The notes under the pieces: generated by a model
The model's database searches: none
Told to the model about the DNA's origin: nothing
Seen by the model: only the letters and a program-made list of their open reading frames with translations
Part shown: positions 45,935 to 54,437 of the stretch, piece by piece
Numbering within the stretch: the first letter of the stretch is position 1
Layout of the letters: each line of letters begins with the position of its first letter
Origin: Paraburkholderia panacisoli
GTDB taxonomy: Bacteria > Pseudomonadota > Gammaproteobacteria > Burkholderiales > Burkholderiaceae
Length of the DNA: 64,000 nucleotides
Reading direction: 5' to 3'
Assembly (NCBI RefSeq): GCF_008369935.1
Contig: NZ_VTUZ01000035.1
Coordinates: 1 to 64,000 of the forward strand
Made by a program: the position numbers and the translations under genes

Positions 45935-47281
45935 GTGAACGATACAGCACACGCAACGCGAATCAGACCGCAGACCGCGCGGAAAGTCATCCTGCGCCTT
46001 GCGCCGCTATTGATTCTGCTCTATATGGTCAACCAGATGGACCGGGCGAACGTCGGCTACGCGGCGCTGACAATGAATCGCGAACTCGGCATGTCGGTGT
46101 CCCAGTTCGGGTTGGCGGCCGGCCTCTTCTATGCGGGGTACATTCTCGTCGCCGTGCCGAGCAACCTGATGCTGGCGCGATTCGGCGCGCGGCTGTGGAT
46201 GACGCGTATTCTCGTCACCTGGGGGGTGATCGCTTCGCTGACCGCATTCGTCAACAGCGCCCACATGTTGTACGCGGTGCGCTTTCTCCTCGGTATCGCA
46301 GAGTCCGGATTTTTCCCGGGGATGGTGCTGTATGTCACGTTCTGGCTGCCGAGGCAGGAACGGGTGTGGCTGATGTCACTGCTCTTTCTCGCCATCCCGC
46401 TGTCGAACATGCTCGGCGCGCCGATCTCGACGCTCGTCATGGAGCATGTGCATCTCTTCGGGTGGCCCGGCTGGCGCTCGATGTTCTTCATCGAAGGACT
46501 GCCGGCGATCGCACTTGGCGTCGTCACGTTCATCGTCATGAAAGACCGCCCCGATGACGCCCAGTGGTTGACCGTCGACGAGCGCGCCGAACTGAGCCAG
46601 GCGCTCGCCGTGGAGAGGCAGGAAGCGCAGCGGGTGTCGCCGAAAAGCGCGTGGCTTGCGTTGCTGGATCGGCGAGTGCTCGCATTCGGACTGATCTACT
46701 TCGGAATCAATATCGGCGTCGTCGCGCTGTCGTTCTTCTTGCCGCAGATTGTCGCTGAGTTCTCCCGCATGTTCGCCGTCAAGTATTCGGTGTTCCAGGT
46801 TGGACTGATCACCGCCGTTCCGTTTGCGGTGTCGGCGGTGACTATCCTGTTGTGGGGACACTATGCGCGACGAACCACGCTCAGCGCCTGGCACGTTGCG
46901 ATCCCGACGGCGCTCGGCGGCTTGTCGTTCGCCGCAGCGCTGTTCCTTTCATCGCCGTACGAGGTCATGGCCGCGTTTACGCTCGGCGCAGTCGGCGTCT
47001 ACACCCCGCATGCATCGTTCTGGCAGTTGCCTCCGCGCTATCTCAGCAATGCCGCGGCTGCGTCGGGTATTGGGCTCATCAATACGATCGGCACGCTGGC
47101 GGGCTTCCTCGGACCTTACGCTACCGGCTGGCTGCACGATATGACCGGCTCCTATCGTGTGCCGATGCTCGGTGTTGCGGGAATGATGTGCGTATCCGCG
47201 ATGATGGTGCTGTTTGTAGAGCGCACAAGCCGTGCGGCGTTGCAGCCGCTGAGCGAGCGCACCCCGCGTGGCGCCTCTTGA
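45935..47281 (+). CDS. MFS transporter, ACS family (tartrate/phthalate-like)
   Basis: 448 residues with 12 membrane segments. The start LRLAPLLILLYMVNQMDRANVGYAALTMNRELGMS carries the ACS signature (NQMDR.N.G.A), and the second and third helices show FYAGYILVAVPSNLMLARFGARLWM. A charged loop (about 210-250) separates two six-helix halves. It probably imports a carboxylate. I start it at the GTG at 45935, with GAGAGGA 9 bases upstream; the in-frame ATG at 45827 overlaps the M81 gene and gives non-membrane residues unlike the family. Confidence 0.85.
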   Translation: MNDTAHATRIRPQTARKVILRLAPLLILLYMVNQMDRANVGYAALTMNRELGMSVSQFGLAAGLFYAGYILVAVPSNLMLARFGARLWMTRILVTWGVIASLTAFVNSAHMLYAVRFLLGIAESGFFPGMVLYVTFWLPRQERVWLMSLLFLAIPLSNMLGAPISTLVMEHVHLFGWPGWRSMFFIEGLPAIALGVVTFIVMKDRPDDAQWLTVDERAELSQALAVERQEAQRVSPKSAWLALLDRRVLAFGLIYFGINIGVVALSFFLPQIVAEFSRMFAVKYSVFQVGLITAVPFAVSAVTILLWGHYARRTTLSAWHVAIPTALGGLSFAAALFLSSPYEVMAAFTLGAVGVYTPHASFWQLPPRYLSNAAAASGIGLINTIGTLAGFLGPYATGWLHDMTGSYRVPMLGVAGMMCVSAMMVLFVERTSRAALQPLSERTPRGAS

Positions 47282-47563
47282 TGCCGGACACACGGGATCT
47301 GGAATTTCACGGACTCAGCTTCATGATCGCGCCTGCGAAACAGGTGTGGCGACCTCGCTGGCGTGGGGCCCTGGTAGTATCAGCGCAAACTCAGGCCCGG
47401 CACCGCTTAAGGCGCTTGGCGGGCAGGACCGGACAAACGGCCGGACCATACCAGGCAATCTGTTTTCCAAAGGACCGGTACGTCGAAAGGTTGCGCAACG
47501 CGGTTGAGCTGCCCCTGCGCTCAACCGCAGTTCCCGCAGGCGGGAGACGTCCGGGTAGAGAGC

Positions 47564-48361
47564 ATGACTGATGTCGCTTCCACACGCGCCACAATGTGTT
47601 CAAGCTCACGCCCTACGGCTGACGATTTGAATGCCCCAGCCATACGGCAGGCGCGCATCGATCTTGCCGCGTGCTTTCGCATGGCTTCGCGACTCGGCCT
47701 TCACGAGGGGATTTGCAATCACTTCTCCGCGTTGGTGCCGGGCTATCCGACGCTCTTTCTGGTCAACCCGCTCGGTTACGCATTCGATGAAATCACCGCG
47801 TCCAGCCTGCTGGTCTGCAACTTCGACGGTGATGTTCTTGCGGGAGAGGGAAAGCCCGAAAGCACGGCCTTTCATATCCATGCGCGGGTGCACATGCGTC
47901 ATCCCCATGCGGTCGCCTGCTTTCATACCCACATGCCGAACGCGACCGCGTTGTCAATGCTCGAGGGGCCGCCATTGAGATGGGCCGGCCAGACGTCGCT
48001 GAGGTTTTATGGCCGGCTCGCCGTGGATGAGCACTACGGCGGCCTCGCGTTTGACAGCGGTGAGGGCGACCGCATCGCCACCGCGCTCGGGAGCGCGGAC
48101 GTGATCTTCCTGAAGAACCACGGCGTCATGGTCGTGGCTCGAAGCATCGCGCAGGCATGGGACGATCTTTACTATCTCGAACGTGTGTGCGAAGTAGAAC
48201 GCCTGGCGCTTTCAACAGGCGTGCCGCTCAAGCCAGTCGATCCCGGCATCGCGCGCTTGACCTTCGAACAAATGGAGTCTGTCGCCGACGAAGGCAGTCA
48301 GCTGCACCTCGATAGCATCAAACGCAGACTGGACAAGCTGGAACCCGACTACCGGGATTGA
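47564..48361 (+). CDS. class II aldolase/adducin family protein
   Basis: 265 residues. Key parts are RLGLHEGICNHFSALVPG (phosphate/substrate region), HARVHMRHPHAVACFHTHMPNATALS with the zinc His pair, GEGDRIATALG and LKNHGVMVVARSIAQAWDDLYYLERVCEVE with the third His ligand. The family includes fuculose-phosphate aldolase, ribulose-5-phosphate epimerase and decarboxylases of hydroxy-ketoacids. This subfamily lacks clear phosphate-binding Gly-Ser loops, so it may act on a non-phosphorylated ketoacid. Third gene of the M81 operon. The start follows the only MTDVAST-type N-terminus; ribosome site is weak. Confidence 0.83.
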   Translation: MTDVASTRATMCSSSRPTADDLNAPAIRQARIDLAACFRMASRLGLHEGICNHFSALVPGYPTLFLVNPLGYAFDEITASSLLVCNFDGDVLAGEGKPESTAFHIHARVHMRHPHAVACFHTHMPNATALSMLEGPPLRWAGQTSLRFYGRLAVDEHYGGLAFDSGEGDRIATALGSADVIFLKNHGVMVVARSIAQAWDDLYYLERVCEVERLALSTGVPLKPVDPGIARLTFEQMESVADEGSQLHLDSIKRRLDKLEPDYRD

Positions 48362-48416
48362 CGTGCGCGATGACGTCTGGTCGCATCGCAGCGTCGCCGC
48401 GCGCGGTCACATAGGG

Positions 48417-49409
48417 TCAGGCTGCGGTTGTACGTACCGTCGACTCATCGGCGCACAGGTCCTGCACGCGCTGATCATGCTGAGCCTGTTCGCTGCCGAC
48501 GCGCGGCAGCCACGGCTGTTGCAATGTCGACGCGTGGAGAAGCTCGAGAAAACGCGTCGCGCGCAGCGAGCGTCCATGCCGCGAGCTGATCAATGCGACG
48601 ATGTCCGCGTCCGGTTGCGTCCATGCGTCGAGCAGTGCGACAAGCCGCCCCGCGTGCAGATGTTCGGCGACGTCCCACTCGGAACGCGCAATGATGCCGA
48701 GCCCGGCAAGCGCCCAATCTCGCACGGTGCCACCGTCATTGCTGGTCAGCACCGGCTCGATCCTGACGCTCGCCGGCGCGCCCTGGTGTTTCGGCGTGAA
48801 ACGCCACATCGTCACGTCTTCATCGTTTTCGCGCAGCGCGATGCAGTCGTGCATGCGCAGTTCGTCCGGATGCTGTGGCGCTCCGCGCCGCGCCAGGTAG
48901 CGCGGCGCGGCGCACAGGATACGGCGATTAGGTGCAAGGCGCCGGCTGACGAGCGACGAATCGCGCAATTCGCCGATATGCACCATCAGGTCCCACATGT
49001 CGTCCGAAAAGCGCGCGGGGCGATCGGACAACATAAGGCTTGCGCTCACTTCAGGATACAGGCTGCGAAATTGAGCAATGGCCGGAGCGACGTAACGTTG
49101 CCCGAAACCGAGCGGAGCGATCACGCGCAGATGCCCGGCCACCGTGCCGCGTCGCGACGCGAGTGTATCGGACAGATTGCCGATGTCATCGCAGATCCGG
49201 CGCGCGTGTACCGCAAGCAGTTCGCCCTCGTCGGTGAGCACCATGCGCCGGCCTGACCGGTCGATTAACCGCATGCCCAGCCGGTTTTCCAGAAGACGAA
49301 GTCGCTGCGTAACCGCGGGCGGTGTGACATCGAGCTTGCGTGCGGCATCCGCCAGCGAGACGGCGCTCGTGAGCGTGATGAAAAAGTGCAGGTCCTCGGT
49401 CGAGATCAT
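48417..49409 (-). CDS. LysR-family transcriptional regulator
   Basis: 330 residues from the ATG at 49409 (a GTG at 49436 would add nine). The winged helix reads TEDLHFFITLTSAVSLADAARKLDVTPPAVTQRLRLLENRLGMRLIDRSGRRMVLTDEGELL. The effector domain carries LRVIAPLGFGQRYVAPAIAQF and VRDWALAGLGIIARSEWDV. It is convergent with the M81 operon and lies in the same direction as, and 260 bases downstream from, the oxygenase operon, so its target is unclear. LysR proteins commonly act on neighbouring catabolic genes with a carboxylate inducer. Confidence 0.88.
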   Translation of the reverse strand: MISTEDLHFFITLTSAVSLADAARKLDVTPPAVTQRLRLLENRLGMRLIDRSGRRMVLTDEGELLAVHARRICDDIGNLSDTLASRRGTVAGHLRVIAPLGFGQRYVAPAIAQFRSLYPEVSASLMLSDRPARFSDDMWDLMVHIGELRDSSLVSRRLAPNRRILCAAPRYLARRGAPQHPDELRMHDCIALRENDEDVTMWRFTPKHQGAPASVRIEPVLTSNDGGTVRDWALAGLGIIARSEWDVAEHLHAGRLVALLDAWTQPDADIVALISSRHGRSLRATRFLELLHASTLQQPWLPRVGSEQAQHDQRVQDLCADESTVRTTAA

Positions 49410-49669
49410 TGCCTTAAGCGTTGGCGCAGCGATCACGCGATCTTAGTCCGTGGCTTTATTGATCGCCATTACTTTCTCGCGTCTCAATTGAGCGATTCCT
49501 GCCTATCTGTCGTGGTCATCGCGCGGTACCAGTGAGCGGCACTACTGGCAGCAGAAAAACAGTATTTCAGAATTCGTGAGGAAGTTCACCTCGGTCGCTC
49601 CCACTCGCGGCCGCCTGTTCGCCGGAATGCGAGTGGCTGGCATACCATCCGGCCGCGTACGTGTCCGAT

Positions 49670-50374
49670 TCATCGCCCCAGCAACACCCCATACCCACCG
49701 GACGACGACATAACCCCCAGCTTCTTCAAGCAATACCACAACAAAGCCGAATTGCTGGCGATCACGGGGCGGCCGATCCCGTCTTCGATTGACTGGATGA
49801 CACTGCTGACCCGAATCCCCGCGCAACTGATCAGCAGCGCGTCGAATTCGCGCGGCAAGCTTGTGGCGATTTGCAACCACACCTCCGGTGACAACGTACC
49901 CTGCTCGTATGGCGTCGCGCAGGCACGGCTCGATTCGGCGACGACCTCGAAGCCGCGCTCGGCAAGAAAAGTCTTCTCTTTCGCAACGACGTGCGGTCCA
50001 TACGCGGTCACTAGCCCCAGTTTCCGTGCGCCGACGGCGTCGCACGCGGCGAGCACGGCCTCGATCGTCGTGACGGCCGCGATGTTCGTCGCGGCCTCGA
50101 CCCGTGCATTGATCGCTTCCGGACCATTCACGACTCCGGCCGCCGTGCAATTGGTCGCGATCAAGTCGACCTTCGCGTCGGCAAGCAGTTGGGCGTGCAG
50201 TTCGATGTCGTCGATCAGCGTGCGATCGGATTCGATCGACGTGTCGCGAAACGGCAGACGCGTTGTTAAGAACTGTACGCCCTCGGGCGCCATCGCCTGA
50301 ATTTCGAAGTCGCACAACCCGCCCGACGGATACAGATGTCCGATGCGCGCCAGATGACCGAAGCCGATGCTCAT
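49670..50374 (-). CDS. Asp/Glu racemase superfamily: maleate isomerase/arylmalonate decarboxylase-like
   Basis: 234 residues. Two catalytic-type cysteines are present, Cys76 in IATNCTAAGV and Cys184 in LISCAGIRVS, as in maleate cis-trans isomerase and hydantoin or Asp/Glu racemases. Arylmalonate decarboxylase keeps only the second. IGHLYPSGGLCDFEIQAMAPEGVQF is the typical N-terminal of the maleate isomerase branch. It would isomerise a cis-dicarboxylate such as maleate to fumarate, or racemise an amino-acid-like intermediate. Start at 50374, because GAGGA lies 7 bases upstream while the ATG at 50380 is too near. Last gene of the oxygenase operon. Confidence 0.8.
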   Translation of the reverse strand: MSIGFGHLARIGHLYPSGGLCDFEIQAMAPEGVQFLTTRLPFRDTSIESDRTLIDDIELHAQLLADAKVDLIATNCTAAGVVNGPEAINARVEAATNIAAVTTIEAVLAACDAVGARKLGLVTAYGPHVVAKEKTFLAERGFEVVAESSRACATPYEQGTLSPEVWLQIATSLPREFDALLISCAGIRVSSVIQSIEDGIGRPVIASNSALLWYCLKKLGVMSSSGGYGVLLGR

Positions 50375-50395
50375 GACCATTCCTCGCCCGTCGAG

Positions 50396-51097
50396 TCAGT
50401 CGAAGACGGCCGTGCGCGCCGCCATCGGATGATGGATGTTGCCGCCCTCGAACGGCGGGAATTGCTCGAAGTCCTGGCGCATTGTGTGACGAACCGGCGA
50501 ATGCATCGCGTCGGTGATCGCTTGCGCGCTGTCGAACATGAGCTTGTTGCGCTGCATGTAGTGCACCCGCGTCCACGGCATCGCATCGAGCCAGTCGATG
50601 CGCGTGAAAACTTCGATCTCGCGCACGCCCGGGAAGTCGAACATGATCTGCGGATGGTGCGTGAGGTAATAGTTGATCCACTCGTCGAAGTCGAGCGCGC
50701 GACCCGGATAGTGAACCAGAAACTGACACGGCAGCGCGCCTTGCGGCACGCGCGCTTCGGAATCGGCGACGGGAAACGGCCGGCGCAGCATCGCCTGCTG
50801 TTCGACACGACATCCGGCGAGACTGGGAAAATCGGCCGCGGCGAGCGCTTGCAGGTGACCGCCCGCGGCGATCGGCGCTTCCAGATCGAACACCGTGCCG
50901 TAATCGAGCTGCATCGCGAAGGTGGGCGACGGGCCGTCCTGCGTGTAGTAGTCTTCGGCCGATTCAGGTGTGTAGAGGCGCGAGCGACACAACGCGGGCG
51001 TCGCGTTGACGACCGCGGCGATGCGCTCGAGATCGTCGGCGGCGATGCGCGCAGCCGGATCGGCGTGCACCCACGTCACGAGATATGAAAACTGCAT
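50396..51097 (-). CDS. EthD-like dimeric alpha/beta-barrel protein (duplicated)
   Basis: 233 residues from ATG 51097, where GGAGA lies about 11 bases upstream. The C-terminal half reads ALPCQFLVHYPGRALDFDEWINYYLTHHPQIMFDFPGVREIEVFTRIDW, the pattern of EthD domains (W..YY...H.P....PG....). The N-terminal half (FSYLVTWVHADPA...ARIAAVVNATPALCRSRLYTP) looks like a second, diverged copy. EthD domains form dimeric ferredoxin-like barrels and occur beside oxygenases and cytochromes P450, where some act as small decarboxylases or accessory proteins. The function here is unknown. A longer open frame up to 51979 is a shadow of the asparaginase gene. Confidence 0.65.
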   Translation of the reverse strand: MQFSYLVTWVHADPAARIAADDLERIAAVVNATPALCRSRLYTPESAEDYYTQDGPSPTFAMQLDYGTVFDLEAPIAAGGHLQALAAADFPSLAGCRVEQQAMLRRPFPVADSEARVPQGALPCQFLVHYPGRALDFDEWINYYLTHHPQIMFDFPGVREIEVFTRIDWLDAMPWTRVHYMQRNKLMFDSAQAITDAMHSPVRHTMRQDFEQFPPFEGGNIHHPMAARTAVFD

Positions 51098-51141
51098 GAT
51101 TCGAAATGTCTCCTTAGCGGCCCATTCAGGTGTTAACGCGG

Positions 51142-52215
51142 TCACAACGTCAGCAGGATAGTCTGGATGGATTCGCGCCGCTGCGCCGGATCGCACGTTG
51201 CATCGCCGCTCAAGGTCAGCGCGAGCATCAGGGCGATACGCAGCTTTTGCGGCGCGAGATCGCCGCCGGCGATCACGCCGTCGCGCGCGAGAAACGCCTG
51301 GGGCGGCACGACGCCGCGCGCGGCGCGGCTCGACTGCACGACGGCCACACCGGCCTCCACAGCCCGGCGATACGCCGCCGCTTCGCCCGCCGCCGGCCGT
51401 CCCGGCACGAGCCCCGCGCTGACGAGCCCCGCGCTGCCCGCCGCGACGAGACTGTCGATGGCGGTGCCGTCGGCGCCCGCATACGACATGACGATATCGA
51501 CGCGCGGCAGCGCGAACGGTGCATCCGCTTCGCGCAGCGCGCGGGCGAACCAGGCTGGCCCGTCCATGCCGCGCCGTGTGGCTGCCCCGCGCCGCCAGGT
51601 GACACGCGCATCGGGTTCGATGCGCGCAACCGGCCCGAAGCCCGGTGACTCGAATGCGTTCAGTTCGAAGCTGGCCGCCTTCGTCACGTCGCGCGGCGAG
51701 AACAGCCAGCCGTCCATCGCGACGAGCACGCCGTGTTCGGCACTCGCGGCGTCGCGTGCGGCGGCGATCGCCCCTCGCAGGTTTGCGAACACATCGCTGC
51801 CCGCGGTGTTGGCCGGCCGCTGCGCTCCTGTGACGATCACCGGCTGCGCGATATCGAGCACGAGTTGCAGGAACCATGCCGTTTCTTCGAGCGTGGCCGT
51901 GCCGTGCGTCACGATGAAGCCCGTGATCGACGGATCGTCGAGCGCCGCTCGCCGGATCAGGCGCGCCAGTTCGACCCAATCTGCCGGCTGGATCGCCACG
52001 CTGCCCAGGCTACGGAACGTGATGGGCAGTAGTTCGACATCAGGCGCAAGTTCGCCGAGCGTCGCGAGCAACGAATCGATCGGATGCACGACGCCGCTTT
52101 CCGAATACTCGATCCAGTCGAATGGTCCGCGCGCATGCATCGCGAACGTCCCGCCCGTGCCGATCACAGCGATCTTCGGCGCGCGCGATGTTCCAGTGGA
52201 AGGATAGCCCGTCAT
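51142..52215 (-). CDS. asparaginase-family amidohydrolase
   Basis: 357 residues. The first active-site loop is VIGTGGTFAM (Thr23), the second is IVTHGTATLEETAWFL (Thr106) and the Lys motif is SPRDVTKAASFELNAFES (Lys179). The family normally has THGTDT: Asp, which orients the substrate amino group and helps catalysis, is Ala107 here. The fold and length fit type II/archaeal asparaginases, but this change suggests it no longer prefers asparagine and instead cleaves another amide. It has no signal peptide, so it is cytoplasmic. It starts one base after the ferredoxin stop, in a coupled operon with a Rieske oxygenase. Confidence 0.82.
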   Translation of the reverse strand: MTGYPSTGTSRAPKIAVIGTGGTFAMHARGPFDWIEYSESGVVHPIDSLLATLGELAPDVELLPITFRSLGSVAIQPADWVELARLIRRAALDDPSITGFIVTHGTATLEETAWFLQLVLDIAQPVIVTGAQRPANTAGSDVFANLRGAIAAARDAASAEHGVLVAMDGWLFSPRDVTKAASFELNAFESPGFGPVARIEPDARVTWRRGAATRRGMDGPAWFARALREADAPFALPRVDIVMSYAGADGTAIDSLVAAGSAGLVSAGLVPGRPAAGEAAAYRRAVEAGVAVVQSSRAARGVVPPQAFLARDGVIAGGDLAPQKLRIALMLALTLSGDATCDPAQRRESIQTILLTL

Positions 52216-52216
52216 T

Positions 52217-52624
52217 TCAGCGGCTCAGGCGAACGTAAAGATTGCCATTGTCGATGCGCACTTCGTGGCGGCGCGTAGCGCGCACGATCGGCGCCGTCGT
52301 GCCCTCGCCTGTGCGCACGTCGACGAGGCCTGCGTGCAGCGGACATTCGATCTCGTGACCGTCGAGAAAGCCCTCGCTCAAAAGCGCGTTGCCGTGTGTG
52401 CAGATGTCGTCGAGCGCGTGGATCTCGCCATTGACGTGAAAGAGACCGACCTTCACCGATTCGATCGTCACACCCAGACAATCGTTGCCGTCGAAGCAGC
52501 GATCGAGTGCGCCGATGAGATGCCACGCATCGGCGGCGGCTGCCACCGCGCGGGCGGTCGTGACCGCCGCTTCGGGAGCGTGAACCGTGCGAGCGCACAC
52601 GGAGGCAATAGGAATGACCGTCAT
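52217..52624 (-). CDS. Rieske-type ferredoxin
   Basis: 135 residues with one Rieske 2Fe-2S site: Cys75-x-His77 in CTHGNALLSEGFLDG and Cys94-x2-His97 in CPLHAG. This pattern is that of ring-hydroxylating dioxygenase ferredoxins. An N-terminal extension of about 30 Ala-rich residues precedes the usual start (WHLIGAL...). It passes electrons from a reductase to the terminal oxygenase. The ATG overlaps the stop of the PyrD-like gene (ATGA), so translation is coupled. Its partners are presumably the ferredoxin reductase and the oxygenase in the same operon. Confidence 0.87.
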   Translation of the reverse strand: MTVIPIASVCARTVHAPEAAVTTARAVAAAADAWHLIGALDRCFDGNDCLGVTIESVKVGLFHVNGEIHALDDICTHGNALLSEGFLDGHEIECPLHAGLVDVRTGEGTTAPIVRATRRHEVRIDNGNLYVRLSR

Positions 52625-53559
52625 AGCACATAGTCCTTCTGAAGATTGATGACGTCGTGACGCTTCATCGCGCCGACCAGATCCACGATGCGCGCAATCC
52701 CACGTTGCTCGCAGAACGCGCGTAGCCCGTCGATGACGCGCGGCATTGCATTCGGCGTGACGAAGTTGGCCGTGCCCACCTGCACCGCCGTGCAACCGGC
52801 AAGCATGAATTCAATGGCGTCTTCCGCCGTGCTGATGCCGCCGCAGCCAATGACGGGAATCTCCACGGCCTCCGCGCACTGGTAGGCCATGCGCAGCAGA
52901 ATCGGCTTGGTCGCCGCGCCGGTCAGGCCGCCCATCACATTCGCGACGCGCGGCTTGAACGTCTGCACGTCGATTGCCATCGCGAGGATCGCGTTGCTGC
53001 ACACGAGCGCGTCGGCGCCGGCGGCTTGCGCGGCGAGCGCGACTTCAACCATGTTGCCCGCATTCGGCGTCATCTTGACCCACACGGGAATGCCGGTGCT
53101 GGACTTCATCGCACTCACGACCTGGTACGTGGCGTCGGGGTCCATGCCGAACGCTTTGCCGTTCTTCTTCAGGTTGGGGCACGATACGTTCGCTTCGATT
53201 GCCGCGATGCCGCTCTTGCCGATGCGCGCCGCAAGCTCGCCGAATTCGGCCGCCGAATTCGCGGAGATGCTGCCCACGATCGGCGGCGTATAGCGCTGAT
53301 AGAACGGCACCGTTGTGTTGATGTAATAGTCCGCGCCCTTGCTCGGAATGCCGATCGAGAACAGCGTCGCATCCTTGAACTCGGCGACGCGCGGCGGCGG
53401 CACGCCTTCGCGGATGTCGGCGGTGATCGTCTTGGTGACGATCGCGCCGAGGCAATTGAGATCGAACACGCGCGCGTTGCCGTCCGCGAAGGTGCCGGAC
53501 GCGGGCATGACGGGATTGGCGAGCGTGAGGCCGCCCACCTTGACGCTCAGATCTACCAT
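52621..53559 (-). CDS. dihydroorotate dehydrogenase class 1B-like flavoprotein (PyrD type)
   Basis: 312 residues forming an FMN TIM barrel. Motifs are GLTLANPVMPASGTFADG, IGIPSKGADYYI, the active-site loop EANVSCPNLKKNG with the catalytic Cys, VKMTPNAGN and VIGCGGISTAEDAIEFMLAGCTAVQVGTA. This is the class 1B dihydroorotate dehydrogenase/dihydropyrimidine dehydrogenase group, and it works with the PyrK-like protein encoded just upstream (7-base overlap). The housekeeping pyrD of Burkholderia is class 2, so this copy is probably catabolic and acts on a ring in the oxygenase pathway. The substrate is not determinable by eye. Confidence 0.85.
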   Translation of the reverse strand: MVDLSVKVGGLTLANPVMPASGTFADGNARVFDLNCLGAIVTKTITADIREGVPPPRVAEFKDATLFSIGIPSKGADYYINTTVPFYQRYTPPIVGSISANSAAEFGELAARIGKSGIAAIEANVSCPNLKKNGKAFGMDPDATYQVVSAMKSSTGIPVWVKMTPNAGNMVEVALAAQAAGADALVCSNAILAMAIDVQTFKPRVANVMGGLTGAATKPILLRMAYQCAEAVEIPVIGCGGISTAEDAIEFMLAGCTAVQVGTANFVTPNAMPRVIDGLRAFCEQRGIARIVDLVGAMKRHDVINLQKDYVL

Positions 53560-54437
53560 GATGTCGTTTCCTGTAAATCGAAGACGGGGCCTTCGCAGCA
53601 CACGCGTCGGAAAGTCAGACGGTCGGAATCCGCCTGCTCGCGGAACGGACGAACGCACGCATAGCACGAGCCGATGCCGCAGCCCATGTGCTGCTCGATC
53701 GCGGTCTGTCCGGCCACGTTCCATGCCTTGCCGAGCTTCTGGAGCAGCATGAGAAGACGGTTCGAACCGCACGTGGAGAGGAAGTCGAACGGCGCTTCGG
53801 CGTGCAGCGCTTCGAGTTGCGCTTCGAGCCGCGCGGGATCGCTACTGCCGTCTTCATCGGTGACGATGTGAACCGTCGCGCCAGCTTCGCGCAGCCGGTC
53901 GGCGGACATCACGAACGCGTGGCTGCGCGCGCTGAGCACCGCGGTGACGCGCGCGCCGAGTGTGATCGCGCGCGCCGCGAGCGGCGCCAGCGTCGCGAGG
54001 CCGGCACCGCGCGCCACGAGCAGCACATGGCGTGTGCCTTCCGGTAACTGGAAGCCGCACCCGAGGGGCCCGAGCGCATCGAGCGTATCGCCCGGCTGCA
54101 TCGTGGCCAGCCCTTGCGTGCCGGTGCCCTGCACTTTGTAGAGAAACTCGACCGTGCGCAGCACCGGATCGGCGCCATAGACGCTCATCGGCCGGCGCAG
54201 GAACGATGTGCCGGCGGCGCCCGGCGGGCACGCCAGATGGAAGAACTGGCCCGGCTGCGCGCTCGCGGCACCCGCCGGCGTCGCCACGATCATGTGCCGG
54301 TACTCGGCGTTGACTCGCGTGTTCTGCAGTACCTGGCACGCATGTTCTGCGATATCAAGCGCGATCTCGCCACAGCAGCGCGATTCGGCGCTGGTTTCGG
54401 TATGGGTCGCGCAAGGCGACGCTACGGTTTCTGTCAT
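53553..54437 (-). CDS. PyrK-like FAD/2Fe-2S electron-transfer subunit
   Basis: 294 residues. The FAD domain shows QPGQFFHLACP, FLRRPMSVYGADP and GLATMQPGDTLDALGPLGCGF, the NAD domain HVLLVARGAGLATLAPLAARA, and the C-terminal iron-sulphur site MGCGIGSCYACVRPF with a further Cys pair in VCCEGPVFDLQE. This is the dihydroorotate dehydrogenase electron transfer subunit layout. It forms a complex with the PyrD-like protein and links it to NAD(P). It overlaps both neighbours by 4 and 7 bases, so it is translated with them. An N-terminal extension of about 45 residues with several Cys (SRCCGE) is unusual. Confidence 0.85.
   Translation of the reverse strand: MTETVASPCATHTETSAESRCCGEIALDIAEHACQVLQNTRVNAEYRHMIVATPAGAASAQPGQFFHLACPPGAAGTSFLRRPMSVYGADPVLRTVEFLYKVQGTGTQGLATMQPGDTLDALGPLGCGFQLPEGTRHVLLVARGAGLATLAPLAARAITLGARVTAVLSARSHAFVMSADRLREAGATVHIVTDEDGSSDPARLEAQLEALHAEAPFDFLSTCGSNRLLMLLQKLGKAWNVAGQTAIEQHMGCGIGSCYACVRPFREQADSDRLTFRRVCCEGPVFDLQETTSW

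Noticed and set aside
50396..51979. A 527-codon frame that would join the EthD-like protein to a long N-terminal part
   Set aside because: The upper 290 codons overlap the asparaginase gene in another frame and are mostly Arg and Gly. A ribosome site and family match put the real start at 51097.
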